This document shows positions 1-9,106 of a stretch of DNA of 64,000 nucleotides, one piece after another. The stretch is from JBCBCP01 sp038530575 (lineage in GTDB: Bacteria; Pseudomonadota; Alphaproteobacteria; Rhodobacterales; Rhodobacteraceae), in assembly GCA_038530575.1 (NCBI GenBank), contig JBCBCP010000010.1, positions 1 through 64,000 on the forward strand, in the 5' to 3' direction. The notes under the pieces were generated by a model. The model was not told the origin of the DNA, ran no database searches, and saw only the letters and a list, made by a program, of their open reading frames with translations. Each line of letters opens with the position of its first letter. Positions within the stretch are counted from its first letter, which is position 1. Both the position numbers and the translations under genes were made by a program.

Positions 1-32
1 TCCGATCTACATAAAGCCACTGTGACGGCTTT

Positions 33-1430
33 ATGTTCATCGGTCTCGACCTTGGTACCTCCGGCGTACGCGCTCTTCTTGTGGATGGGCAGGGCGTTCC
101 GGCGGCTGTTGCCGATGTGCCGCTGGATGTGTCGCGCCCGCATCCCGGATGGTCAGAACAAAACCCGCGCGATTGGATCACCGCCTGCGCCACGGCCCTG
201 GGTCAACTTGATTTGTCTGGCGTGCAGGGGATCGCCGTGGCGGGGCACATGCATGGCGCGGTGCTGATCGGGGAAGACGATGCGCCGCTGCGCCCCTGCA
301 TTTTGTGGAACGATACGCGGGCCGCGGCAGAGGCGGCCGCGCTCGACACTGACGCCGCCCGTGACATCAGCGGGACCATCGTCTTTCCCGGCTTTACCGC
401 GCCAAAGCTTGCCTGGGTCGCCAATAACGAGCCCGACATATTTTCCGCCACACGGCGCGTTGTGCTGCCCAAAGATTACGTCGTGCACTGGCTCACCGGC
501 CACTGGACAACTGAGATGTCAGATGCCAGCGGTACCGCCTGGCTGGATACCGGCGCGAGGGCCTGGTCGGACACGCTGCTGGAGGCGGGCGGGATAACGC
601 GCGCGCAGATGCCGTCGCTGCATGAGGGCACCGACGTTGTTGGTCGCGCCCGTGCCGAAACCGGGCTGCCCAAAGGGTGCAAGGTCATCGCGGGCGCTGC
701 AGATAACGCGGCCGCGGCCTGCGGCGCGGGCGTGCTGGGCGAGGGAGACGGCTTTGTCTCGCTTGGCACATCAGGCGTTGTCCTTTTGGGGCGTGACGGC
801 TACGCGCCCAGCCCTACCACTGCCGTACACACCTTTTGCCATGCGCTGCCTGGACGATGGTATCAGATGGGCGTCACCCTCGCATGTACCGACAGCCTGA
901 ACTGGCTGGCGCGGATCACCGGGCAGACGCCTCAGGCGCTGACCGAGGGACTTGTCGCGGGTGTGCCGCAAGAGCCGCAGTTTTTCCCGTACCTCTCCGG
1001 TGAGCGCACGCCCCACAACGACGCGGATATTCGCGGTGGGTTTGTCGGCCTCGATGTGCGGAACGGCCCTCAGGACATGGCCCGCGCCGTTCTAGAGGGT
1101 ACCAGCCTCGCGCTCATGCATAGCTTGTCGGCCTTGGGCGGCGGGGCTTCGCGGCTGCTCGCAATCGGGGGCGGCACCGCATCGGACGCCTGGCTGCAAA
1201 CCCTCGCAAACGCGCTTGGCGTGCCGCTCGATGTGCCAGAAGATGGCGCGTTTGGCGCAGCGCTTGGCGCGGCCCGACTTGCCCTCTGCGGCGCAACCGG
1301 CACCGCGCCAGAGCATGTGATGACCCGCCCACCGATCGCACGCCACATCCTGCCGGAGCATCAGGATGCCTGGGCCGATGCCCGCGCCCGCTTCACCCTT
1401 GCCTACCCCAAGCTGAAAGCCTTTACATGA
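33..1430 (+). CDS. xylB: Xylulokinase
   Basis: Phosphorylates D-xylulose to D-xylulose 5-phosphate with ATP in the cytoplasm, feeding the pentose phosphate pathway. The 465-residue protein is a normal length for FGGY-family carbohydrate kinases. It opens with the phosphate-binding DLGTSGVRALLVD motif at about residues 5-17 and has the second sugar-kinase core (GAADNAAAACGAGV, near residue 225) and the C-terminal glycine-rich AIGGGTASDAWLQ segment near residue 375. The assignment to xylulose rather than another sugar rests on the next gene, xylose isomerase, whose ATG at 1427 overlaps this stop codon. A xylose ABC transporter also lies 5 kb away. The ATG at 33 is near the window edge, so its promoter may lie outside. 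Confidence 0.95.
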   Translation: MFIGLDLGTSGVRALLVDGQGVPAAVADVPLDVSRPHPGWSEQNPRDWITACATALGQLDLSGVQGIAVAGHMHGAVLIGEDDAPLRPCILWNDTRAAAEAAALDTDAARDISGTIVFPGFTAPKLAWVANNEPDIFSATRRVVLPKDYVVHWLTGHWTTEMSDASGTAWLDTGARAWSDTLLEAGGITRAQMPSLHEGTDVVGRARAETGLPKGCKVIAGAADNAAAACGAGVLGEGDGFVSLGTSGVVLLGRDGYAPSPTTAVHTFCHALPGRWYQMGVTLACTDSLNWLARITGQTPQALTEGLVAGVPQEPQFFPYLSGERTPHNDADIRGGFVGLDVRNGPQDMARAVLEGTSLALMHSLSALGGGASRLLAIGGGTASDAWLQTLANALGVPLDVPEDGAFGAALGAARLALCGATGTAPEHVMTRPPIARHILPEHQDAWADARARFTLAYPKLKAFT

Positions 1431-2704
1431 CCACCGGTTTCTTTGCGGACGTGACCGCCGACGACACGACGTTTCACCATTACGACCCGGATGAAGTCGT
1501 CATGGGCAAGCGCATGGAGGACCACCTGCGCTTTGCCGTCGCCTGGTGGCATTCCTTTGCCTGGGAAGGGCAGGACCCTTTTGGCGGACCGACCTTTGAG
1601 CGGCCCTGGCACCCGCAGGACGACATGGGCCGGGCCAAGATGAAAGCGGATGTGGCATTCGAGCTATTCGAGATCCTGAAGGTCCCGTTCTTTTGCTGGC
1701 ACGACGCCGACATCCGCCCCGAAGGACCGGATTTCGCCACCAGCTACCGCAACTTTCGAGAGATCATCGATTATATCGAGGCGAAGATGGACGGCGGCCC
1801 AGACCTGCTCTGGGGGACCGCGAACCTCTTTACACACCGGCGCTACATGGCGGGCGCGGCGACCAATCCGGACCCGGAAGTTTACGCTTATGCCGCCGCC
1901 ACGGTGAAGGCATGCATGGATGCAACGCATCAGCTTGGCGGTCAGAATTACGTGCTCTGGGGCGGGCGCGAGGGGTACGAGACGCTTCTGAACACCGACC
2001 TTGCGCGCGAGCAAGACAATATGGCGCGCTTCCTGCATATGGTGGTCGAGCATAAGCACAAGATCGGGTTCAAGGGTGCAATTCTGGTCGAACCGAAGCC
2101 ACAAGAGCCGTCCAAGCACCAGTACGACTATGACGCGGCAACCTGCATCGGGTTTCTGCGCAAGCACGGGCTTGAGAAAGAGGTGAAGCTCAACCTCGAA
2201 CAGGGTCACGCGATCCTCGCCGGGCATTCGTTCGAGCACGAGATTGCCACGGCAGTGGCCGAAAGCATGTTCGGCAGCATTGACATGAACCGGAACGACT
2301 ACCAGTCGGGATGGGACACGGACCAGTTCCCTAACAATGTGCCTGAGGTTGCGTTGGCCTATTACCACATCCTGCGGGCAGGCGGGTTTGACACGGGCGG
2401 CACGAATTTTGACGCAAAATTGCGCCGCCAGTCGCTGGACGCGCGGGATTTGGTGGCAGCCCATATCGGGGCGATGGATATCTGCGCGCGCGGGCTCAAG
2501 GCGGCCGCCGCGATGATCCAGGACGGCGGGCTGGCCCGTATGCTGTCTGAGCGCTACGCAGGGTGGGATACCAAAGAGGGGCAGGCCATTGCGACGGCTG
2601 ATCTGGAGAGCCTGTTTGCGGATGTGTTCGCCGGGGATATCACCCCCGCACCGCGCAGCGGACGGCAGGAGATCTTGGAGAATTATGTCTCGCGTTTTGT
2701 ATAA
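1427..2704 (+). CDS. xylA: Xylose isomerase
   Basis: Interconverts D-xylose and D-xylulose using two divalent metal ions. The 425-residue protein has the class II xylose isomerase signatures: FCWHDADIRPEG (catalytic His) near residue 88, VEPKPQEPSKHQYD near 222, NLEQGHA near 256, and the metal-binding SIDMNRNDYQSGWDTDQFP region near 285. The start overlaps the xylB stop by 4 nt (ATGA), indicating translational coupling. The 3' end overlaps the next gene by 20 nt, so xylB, xylA and the downstream peroxidase are probably one transcript. Confidence 0.96.
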   Translation: MTTGFFADVTADDTTFHHYDPDEVVMGKRMEDHLRFAVAWWHSFAWEGQDPFGGPTFERPWHPQDDMGRAKMKADVAFELFEILKVPFFCWHDADIRPEGPDFATSYRNFREIIDYIEAKMDGGPDLLWGTANLFTHRRYMAGAATNPDPEVYAYAAATVKACMDATHQLGGQNYVLWGGREGYETLLNTDLAREQDNMARFLHMVVEHKHKIGFKGAILVEPKPQEPSKHQYDYDAATCIGFLRKHGLEKEVKLNLEQGHAILAGHSFEHEIATAVAESMFGSIDMNRNDYQSGWDTDQFPNNVPEVALAYYHILRAGGFDTGGTNFDAKLRRQSLDARDLVAAHIGAMDICARGLKAAAAMIQDGGLARMLSERYAGWDTKEGQAIATADLESLFADVFAGDITPAPRSGRQEILENYVSRFV

Positions 2705-3980
2705 CGCCCTGATCGCGCTAGCCTTTGCCGCCCCTGCGGCCGCCGAGCTACCCACTTGGGATGCCGAGTTTACAGCTGTTAACTCGGCCCAGGTCGAACT
2801 GGGCCAGCTGCTGTTCTACGATCCGATCCTGTCGGGCAACAAGGAAGTTGCCTGCGCCACCTGCCACCACCCGAAGCACGCAACCGCCGACGGTGTCAGC
2901 CTTGGCATTGGCGATGGGGGCATCGGCCTTGGCCCTGAACGCGTGGCAGACCCGAACAACCCGCCCGAGCAGCGGATCCCGCGCAACTCTCCGGCCCTGT
3001 TTAATCTGGGCGCCACCGAGTTTACCGTGTTCTTCCACGATGGCCGGTTGGAGCAGCGCCCGGACGGCACGCTGCGCACGCCGCTTGGGGCCGAAATGGA
3101 GAGCGGCTTTGCCTCCGCCTTGTCGGCGCAGACGATGTTTCCGGTGCTGAGCCCAGATGAGATGGCTGGGCACTATGGTGAGAACGAGATCAGCCAGGCC
3201 GTGCGTCAGGGGCTGATCACCGGCCCGGGTGGCGCGTGGGACCTGCTGAGCCAGCGGATCGAAGCGATCCCTGAGTACCGCGCCCGCTTTGACGCGGTGA
3301 TCGGGCCGGAGCCGATCCACTTCACCGACATCTCCGACGCTATCGCGGCCTTTGTCGATTTCGAATGGCGCGCGGTGAACAGCCCGTTCGATGCCCACCT
3401 GCGCCGGGGTACGCCGCTGCCCGAGGCGGCGACGCGGGGGATGGAGCTGTTTTACGGGGAGGCGGGCTGCGCAAGCTGTCATGCGGGCGTCCTGCAGACG
3501 GACCACAGCTTTCACGCTATTGCGATGCCGCAGGTCGGTCCCGGCAAAGCCGCGCGGTTCGAGCGGCATGCGCAGGACACAGGCAGGATGCGCGTGACCG
3601 GACAGGCGGCGGATGCTTATGCTTTCCGAACGCCCTCACTGCGCAACGTCGTGCATACGGCGCCGTATGGTCATGCTGGCGCTTATGCCACGCTGGACGC
3701 TGCAATTCGCCATCATCTCGACCCGGTCGGGTCCCTCCGTGCCTATGACCCGTCGCAACTCGTGATGCCTGAAATGCAGGCGGACGATCTGCGCGCTACG
3801 TCAGACCCTGCGGAGATAAATGCGATCGCAGCTGCCAATCGCCTTGCGTCCAGCACGCTAAGCGATCCGCAGATCGCGGACATCATCGCGTTTCTTGACA
3901 CTCTGACGGATCCGTTCAGCCTGCAGGGCGCGCTGGGCGAGCCGGAAACGGTGCCAAGCGGTCTACCGGTCCCGCGTTAG
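2685..3980 (+). CDS. Di-haem cytochrome c peroxidase / MauG family protein
   Basis: Secreted c-type cytochrome of the CCP/MauG family, about 431 residues, expected in the periplasm. The chosen ATG at 2685 gives a classical signal peptide ending in AAPAAAE. An upstream in-frame start would put an implausible arginine-rich segment in front of it. Two haem-binding CxxCH motifs are visible: CATCH near residue 57 and CASCH near residue 263. This spacing matches bacterial di-haem peroxidases. Family members reduce peroxide with cytochrome c or, as in MauG, oxidise protein side chains; the substrate here is unknown. The gene starts inside the xylA 3' end and its own 3' end overlaps the convergent FG-GAP gene by 18 nt. 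Linkage to xylose genes is unexpected. Confidence 0.88.
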   Translation: MSRVLYNALIALAFAAPAAAELPTWDAEFTAVNSAQVELGQLLFYDPILSGNKEVACATCHHPKHATADGVSLGIGDGGIGLGPERVADPNNPPEQRIPRNSPALFNLGATEFTVFFHDGRLEQRPDGTLRTPLGAEMESGFASALSAQTMFPVLSPDEMAGHYGENEISQAVRQGLITGPGGAWDLLSQRIEAIPEYRARFDAVIGPEPIHFTDISDAIAAFVDFEWRAVNSPFDAHLRRGTPLPEAATRGMELFYGEAGCASCHAGVLQTDHSFHAIAMPQVGPGKAARFERHAQDTGRMRVTGQAADAYAFRTPSLRNVVHTAPYGHAGAYATLDAAIRHHLDPVGSLRAYDPSQLVMPEMQADDLRATSDPAEINAIAAANRLASSTLSDPQIADIIAFLDTLTDPFSLQGALGEPETVPSGLPVPR

Positions 3981-5435
3981 ACGCATCGCGCGGTTTACGC
4001 GCGTCTCTTGCCACGCCGTCCACGCCTCCGCACCGGGCCACAGGACACGTACGCGCACCAGATCGATATCACCGAGACCGAAATGCTGCGGGCCAGCAAC
4101 GCCCCCGGCATGTCCGCCCCCGACGACAACCTCGCGCGATTGAACGGTGCGCCCGTCATTGACCTCGATCCATGCTCCGACGCCTCGCGTGTTCGCGCCG
4201 TCTTGCGATAGCGCCACCGTCAACCAAGCCCCTGCATCCGGCGTGACGTTCCGCCAGACTTCCAGTGGTGCCCGGCGGTTTACGACCGCAAGGTCAAGAC
4301 GCCCATCGCCATCGAAATCGACAAGCGCCGCCCCGCGGGCCCGGTGCATCGACGCAATACCGGCTACATCGCCCACTTCGCGAAACCGCGTGCCATCAAA
4401 AACCAGCAGATTGTTCGGGTCTTCCATGGCAAGGCCTGGCATTTGCTGGACATTGCCCTTGGCGATAAACGCATCATCCCAGCCGTCATTCTGCACGTCG
4501 CCAAACGCGATGTGCCAGCCAGTGGAGGGCCGCCCATCACCCCCGGTATAGGGACGATGCGCGGTCGAGCCCATGACAAACGGCACGTCTGTGAACGTCG
4601 CGCCCTCTCCTTGCACCATCAGCCGTTGGTCACCCATGGAAGACAGAAAAACCTCATCCCGCCCGTCGCGGTCGATGTCGCGCGCCGCGATGCCCATGCC
4701 CCAAAGTTTGTGGGTCTGCCAGCCGTCCTGCGCCGCCAGAAGGCGCGGCGCCTCCGCCATGCGCCACATCTGTTCCGACCCGGCAGAGACATAGTAGTGC
4801 CGGTCATTGGACAGCCGCAGGTCCGCCCGGCCGGTGCGCGCCCAGTCAGTAAACAGCGCGGACAACGGACAATGGCCTGGGGCGAGCGTGGAGGCGACGT
4901 AGCCCTCTGGCCCGGGTCGCCAAAGGATGTTGGTGTCGCACGCTTCAAAAGGGCCGTCCGGATCGGCTCGGTTGACATAGTGGCCAAAGGCGAGGGTCGG
5001 TAGGGTCGCGCCCGTTTCCCACGTCGCCGAAAAAGCTGTGGTCCAACGGTCTTCGAAAGGCAGCAAACCCATAGGCGTGAAGCCGCAGGCTCCATCCCCT
5101 TGCAGGACAACATCTGGCCCGACCCGCAGGACAACAAGGTCGAGGTGCCCGTCACTGTCCACGTCGATCGGGTAGGCACCGATCGTGCCCGAGATACCCA
5201 GCGATTCCATACGGAAGCGCATGTTTCCCGCGTTGCGCAGCAGCGCCAGTTCGTTTGTGCCGCCCGCAGCCACCATGTCAGGCAGCCCGTTTTCGTCGCA
5301 GTCCAGCACCGCAAGCCCGCCGCCCACGAAATGTTCCCACCCGCCATCATAGACGTGCTGTGGCACCTCCACGGGCTCAAAGACCGGATCGGCGAGCGCC
5401 GGTGTCGCCAGCAGAAAGAGCGCGCTAACCCGCAC
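3963..5435 (-). CDS. FG-GAP/VCBS and ASPIC/UnbV repeat protein (CRTAC1-like)
   Basis: Exported protein of about 490 residues starting at a GTG (5435-5433) with a short signal peptide ending TPALAD. The body carries FG-GAP/VCBS beta-propeller blades, recognisable as acidic calcium-loop motifs: DCDENGLPDMV near residue 46, DVDSDGHLDLVVL near 91, DIDRDGRDEVFLS near 254 and DFDGDGRLDLAVV near 373. It ends with an ASPIC/UnbV-type segment (GVGAWIEV ... GPQHFGLGD ... VRVLWPG). Such proteins are thought to bind ligands or partners outside the cytoplasm; no enzyme activity is established. The start overlaps the xylR 3' end by 11 nt, so it is probably co-transcribed with the regulator. It is convergent with, and overlaps, the di-haem peroxidase. 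A functional link with that peroxidase is inference from position. Confidence 0.82.
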   Translation of the reverse strand: MRVSALFLLATPALADPVFEPVEVPQHVYDGGWEHFVGGGLAVLDCDENGLPDMVAAGGTNELALLRNAGNMRFRMESLGISGTIGAYPIDVDSDGHLDLVVLRVGPDVVLQGDGACGFTPMGLLPFEDRWTTAFSATWETGATLPTLAFGHYVNRADPDGPFEACDTNILWRPGPEGYVASTLAPGHCPLSALFTDWARTGRADLRLSNDRHYYVSAGSEQMWRMAEAPRLLAAQDGWQTHKLWGMGIAARDIDRDGRDEVFLSSMGDQRLMVQGEGATFTDVPFVMGSTAHRPYTGGDGRPSTGWHIAFGDVQNDGWDDAFIAKGNVQQMPGLAMEDPNNLLVFDGTRFREVGDVAGIASMHRARGAALVDFDGDGRLDLAVVNRRAPLEVWRNVTPDAGAWLTVALSQDGANTRGVGAWIEVNDGRTVQSREVVVGGGHAGGVAGPQHFGLGDIDLVRVRVLWPGAEAWTAWQETRVNRAMRLTRDR

Positions 5436-6633
5436 GGGTGTTTCCTTGGGCCGCGTCTTCCATCACGTGATCAAGCGCGAAGGCCGCCGCGCCGCGGGCC
5501 CAAAGGCCGCGATCCTGCGGGTGGATCAACACCTCGGGCGCCGCGCCGCCCATCTGTACGGTGGATTTGGCGATTTCCGCCATGACTGCGTCGGCATACA
5601 GGTGTTCAAAGCGCAGGGCCTCTCCGGCAAGGATGATGACTTCGGGATCGAAGAGGTTCACGAGGTTGGCTAGTCCAAGCGCAAACATCCGCCCGGCGCG
5701 GTCCACGATGGTTGCGGCGGCGGGATCGCTTTGTGCCGCGCCAAGAAGGCGTTGCAAGACATCGGGGCCATCCCCTAGCAGCGTGCGCCCCTCCCGCTCC
5801 AGCGCGTAGTCGGCAACATAAGCCTCAAGGCAGCCACGCTGGCCGCACCGGCACAGAGCGCCCTCAAGGTGCACCTTGGTATGACCAAATTCGGCCCCTG
5901 CACCACGCGCGCCGCGGTAGATTTCCCCGCCCAGCATCAGCCCCATGCCAACGCCCGCCTCGACCGTCACAACGATGAAATTGTCTCGCCCTCGCGCGAG
6001 GCCAAAGCGCCGTTCGGCCACGGCAACAAGGTTGGCGTCGTTGTCGATATGCACAGGCACGCCAAACACCTGTTCCAGAGGTTCCCACATATCCACATTG
6101 CGCAAGGTCAGCGATGGCGACCAATGCACGTGGCCGGTACCGGCGTCTATAATGCCCGAGAGCCCGATGCCAACGGCGGAGAGCGCGCTTGGCTCCAGCC
6201 CTTCGCCCGCCAGCACCTCCGCAACGCCGTCCGAGATCAGCGCGGCCAGGGCATCTGGTGTGTGCCGCCCGGGGGGCACGTCAAGCCGTCGGCCCGCGCG
6301 TTCGGTCCCGGCAAAGTCCATCAGGACGACCGAAAGCCAACTGTTAGAAACCTTTACCCCGGCCACGAGATGCGATGCCCCGTTCAGCTTCAGATCGACG
6401 CGCGGGCGCCCGCGCACCGCTTGCAGCGAAACAGGGACTTCCGCGATCAAGCCGTCTCGCAGCAGATCGGCGGTGATGGTCGTGACCGTTGCCCGGCTGA
6501 TTCCCGTTCGCTGGGCCAGATCGATGCGCGCGACCCGGCCCGCCGCGGCGATCTCGCGCAGCAGGATCAGTCGGCTGTCGTTACGTTGGTGACCAAAACT
6601 CATGGGGGTAGAATTGCCGGTTCGGAGGCCCAT
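5425..6633 (-). CDS. xylR: ROK-family transcriptional regulator of xylose genes (XylR-like)
   Basis: Repressor-type ROK protein of about 402 residues. The N-terminal winged helix-turn-helix includes REIAAAGRVARIDLAQRTGISRATVTTI. The C-terminal sugar-kinase-like ROK domain has the zinc signature CRCGQRGCLEA near residue 258. It lies divergent to xylFHG-glk and close to xylBA, the usual place of XylR in alphaproteobacteria, so it very likely senses xylose. Start choice is uncertain: ATG at 6633 is used, with ATG 6603 and TTG 6651 as alternatives. No clear Shine-Dalgarno precedes any of them, and the operator palindrome at 6636-6666 abuts the chosen start, suggesting autoregulation or a leaderless message. 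Confidence 0.88.
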   Translation of the reverse strand: MGLRTGNSTPMSFGHQRNDSRLILLREIAAAGRVARIDLAQRTGISRATVTTITADLLRDGLIAEVPVSLQAVRGRPRVDLKLNGASHLVAGVKVSNSWLSVVLMDFAGTERAGRRLDVPPGRHTPDALAALISDGVAEVLAGEGLEPSALSAVGIGLSGIIDAGTGHVHWSPSLTLRNVDMWEPLEQVFGVPVHIDNDANLVAVAERRFGLARGRDNFIVVTVEAGVGMGLMLGGEIYRGARGAGAEFGHTKVHLEGALCRCGQRGCLEAYVADYALEREGRTLLGDGPDVLQRLLGAAQSDPAAATIVDRAGRMFALGLANLVNLFDPEVIILAGEALRFEHLYADAVMAEIAKSTVQMGGAAPEVLIHPQDRGLWARGAAAFALDHVMEDAAQGNTRAG

Positions 6634-6635
6634 GT

Positions 6636-6666
6636 CCAATTTAATTTGCAAATCGAATTTAATTGG
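6636..6666. promoter_or_regulatory. Putative XylR operator palindrome
   Basis: An imperfect 31-nt inverted repeat in the xylR-xylF divergent spacer. Left arm CCAATTTAATTTG, five-base centre, right arm CGAATTTAATTGG; 11 of 13 arm positions pair. It is strongly AT-rich in an otherwise GC-rich neighbourhood, as expected for a ROK-regulator operator that controls both directions. The match to XylR is inferred from position. Confidence 0.6.
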
Positions 6667-6726
6667 CTAACCTGACCCGACCGGCGCCCGGACAAGACGG
6701 CGCCATGACGTCTGGGAGGACAGATT

Positions 6727-7761
6727 ATGAAACGACGCACGCTTTTGGGCGCCCTCGCGGCGGCCACCATGATTTCCGGCCCCGCCTTTGCGGATGGCCA
6801 CGGCATCACCGTCGGGGTGAGCTGGTCGAATTTTCAGGAAGAACGTTGGAAAACAGATGAGGCGGCGATCAAGGCCGCACTGGAAGCGGCCGGCGCCAAA
6901 TATGTTTCTGCCGATGCGCAGTCGTCCTCGGCCAAGCAGTTGTCGGATGTGGAATCGCTGATTGCACAGGGAGTCGATGCGCTGATCATCCTCGCGCAGG
7001 ACGCCTCCGCCATCTCTCCGGCTGTGCAGGCTGCCGCCGATGAGGGCATCCCGGTTGTGGGCTATGACCGCCTGATCGAAGACCCGCGCGCCTTCTACCT
7101 GACCTTCGACAATGTCGAGGTTGGCCGGATGCAGGCCCGCGCCGTGCTGGAGGCTCAGCCCACTGGAAATTATGTGATGATCAAGGGCTCGCCCACTGAC
7201 CCGAACGCGGATTTCCTGCGCGGCGGACAGCAGGAAGTGCTGCAGGCGGCGATTGACGCGGGCGACATCACCATCGTGGGCGAGGCCTATACCGATGGGT
7301 GGCTGCCCGCGAACGCGCAGCGCAACATGGAGCAGATCCTGACAGCGCAGGACAACGCGGTGGACGCGGTTGTTGCCTCCAATGACGGCACCGCGGGCGG
7401 CGTTGTAGCCGCGCTGACGGCGCAGGGCATGGAAGGCATCCCGGTCTCGGGCCAGGATGGGGACCACGCCGCGCTGAACCGCGTCGCCAAGGGCACGCAG
7501 ACCGTCAGCGTCTGGAAAGACGCGCGCGAGCTGGGCAAGGCCGCGGGCGAGATTGCCGTCGCGCTGGCTGGTGGCACGGCCATGGCTGATGTGGCTGGCG
7601 CGCAAAGCTGGACCTCCCCGGGCGGTACCGACATGACTGCGGTCTTCCTCGCGCCGGTCCCCGTCACGGCGGCAAACCTGACAGCTGTGACCGATGCCGG
7701 TTGGATCAGCCAGGACGCGCTGTGCCAGGGCGTCACCAACGGCCCCGCGCCCTGTAACTAA
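6727..7761 (+). CDS. xylF: Xylose ABC transporter substrate-binding protein
   Basis: Periplasmic binding protein of 344 residues for a CUT2 sugar importer. A signal peptide (MKRRTLLGALAAATMISGPAFA) precedes a peripla_BP_4-type domain with GVSWSNFQEERWKTDEAAIK, QGVDALIILAQDASAISPAV and ASNDGTAGGVVAAL segments characteristic of XylF. A GGGAGGA ribosome site lies at 6715-6721. It is the first gene of xylF-H-G-glk, divergent from xylR, with a probable operator upstream. Two cysteines close to the C terminus (ALCQGVTNGPAPC) could form a disulphide. Confidence 0.94.
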   Translation: MKRRTLLGALAAATMISGPAFADGHGITVGVSWSNFQEERWKTDEAAIKAALEAAGAKYVSADAQSSSAKQLSDVESLIAQGVDALIILAQDASAISPAVQAAADEGIPVVGYDRLIEDPRAFYLTFDNVEVGRMQARAVLEAQPTGNYVMIKGSPTDPNADFLRGGQQEVLQAAIDAGDITIVGEAYTDGWLPANAQRNMEQILTAQDNAVDAVVASNDGTAGGVVAALTAQGMEGIPVSGQDGDHAALNRVAKGTQTVSVWKDARELGKAAGEIAVALAGGTAMADVAGAQSWTSPGGTDMTAVFLAPVPVTAANLTAVTDAGWISQDALCQGVTNGPAPCN

Positions 7762-7768
7762 GCGGGCC

Positions 7769-7795
7769 GGCCCGGTCCCTTCCCGGGGCCGGGCC
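7769..7795 (+). promoter_or_regulatory. Intercistronic GC hairpin between xylF and xylH
   Basis: GGCCCGG and CCGGGCC arms, with extra pairing between TCCC and GGGG inside, form a strong stem-loop just after the xylF stop and before the xylH ribosome site. No U-tract follows. Such hairpins after binding-protein genes usually stabilise or partly terminate the transcript so that the binding protein is made in excess over the membrane parts; that role is inferred. Confidence 0.55.
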
Positions 7796-7814
7796 ACCTA
7801 TGCGGAGGTTTCCC

Positions 7815-9104
7815 ATGAGCGATACGGCCACCCAGTCGCCGCCCGCCCGTCGTGGTTTTGCCGCGCTGGAGCTGGACACGCGCCTTCTGGGCATGATCGG
7901 GGCGTTTGTGCTGATCTGCCTCGTGTTCAACCTGCTGACAGACGGGCGCTTTCTGACCCCGCGCAACATCTTCAACCTTACGATCCAAACCGTCAGCGTT
8001 GCCATCATGGCAACAGGAATGGTCTTCGTAATCGTCACCCGCCATATCGACCTGTCCGTCGGATCGCTGCTGGCCACCTGCTCTGCGGTGATGGCGATGA
8101 TGCAGACCGATATCCTGCCGAACATGCTGGGCCTTGGCCTTGGTCATCCGGCGATCTGGGTGGTTACGGTGATCTGCGGCCTGATCGTGGGCGCGGTGAT
8201 CGGGGCCTTCAACGGCTATCTTGTGGGCTACCTGCTGATCCCCTCCTTTATCGTGACGCTGGGCGGCCTTCTGGTCTGGCGCAATGTCGCCTGGTACATG
8301 ACCAGCGGCCAGACGATTGGCCCGCTCGATGCGACTTTCATGACCTTTGGTGGGATCAACGGCACGGTGGGCGAATTCTGGTCCTGGGTGATTGGCGGCG
8401 TGGCCGTACTGGCGGCGCTCGCCGCGCAGATGCTCGCCCGGCGCAAGAAGGCCAGCCACGGCTTTCCCGTCAAACCCGCCTGGGCCGAAGCGGTTCTGGC
8501 TGCGCTGATCGCGGGCGGCATCCTTGGCTTTGTCGCGACGCTCAACGCCTACAACATCCCCGAACGGCGCTTGGCGCGCATGTTTGCCGCGCGCGGCGAG
8601 GAGATGCCGGAGGGCTTCACTGCAGCCTATGGCTTGCCCGGGTCGGTGCTGATCCTGATTGTCGTCGCGATCCTGATGACCCTGATCGCCCGCCGCACGC
8701 GGCTGGGGCGCTATATCTTTGCCACGGGCGGCAACCCGGACGCGGCTGAGCTCTCGGGCGTCAACACGCGGCTTTTGACGGTCAAGGTCTTTGCACTGAT
8801 GGGCGCGCTCTGTGCCTTGTCGGCGGTTGTGGCCTCCGCCCGGCTTGCCAATCACTCGAACGATATCGGCACTCTGGACGAGCTGCGCGTGATCGCGGCG
8901 GCGGTTATTGGTGGCACCGCGCTGTCGGGCGGGCTGGGCACGATCCACGGGGCGATTCTGGGCGCGCTGATCATGCAGTCACTGCAGTCAGGCATGGCGA
9001 TGGTCGGCGTGGACGCGCCCTTTCAGAACATCGTTGTCGGGGTTGTGCTGGTCGCGGCGGTGCTGATCGACATCATCTACCGCCGCCGGACAGGGGGGGC
9101 CTGA
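7815..9104 (+). CDS. xylH: Xylose ABC transporter permease
   Basis: Inner-membrane permease of about 429 residues for the CUT2 xylose importer. It has many hydrophobic helices (about ten) and the BPD_transp_2 signatures VTRHIDLSVGSLLA near residue 75 and VIGGTALSGGLGTIHGAILGAL near 365. ATG 7815 is preferred over the in-frame ATG at 7800 because a GGAGG site at 7803-7807 sits correctly for it. The last codons lie only 2 nt before xylG. Confidence 0.94.
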   Translation: MSDTATQSPPARRGFAALELDTRLLGMIGAFVLICLVFNLLTDGRFLTPRNIFNLTIQTVSVAIMATGMVFVIVTRHIDLSVGSLLATCSAVMAMMQTDILPNMLGLGLGHPAIWVVTVICGLIVGAVIGAFNGYLVGYLLIPSFIVTLGGLLVWRNVAWYMTSGQTIGPLDATFMTFGGINGTVGEFWSWVIGGVAVLAALAAQMLARRKKASHGFPVKPAWAEAVLAALIAGGILGFVATLNAYNIPERRLARMFAARGEEMPEGFTAAYGLPGSVLILIVVAILMTLIARRTRLGRYIFATGGNPDAAELSGVNTRLLTVKVFALMGALCALSAVVASARLANHSNDIGTLDELRVIAAAVIGGTALSGGLGTIHGAILGALIMQSLQSGMAMVGVDAPFQNIVVGVVLVAAVLIDIIYRRRTGGA

Positions 9105-9106
9105 TC

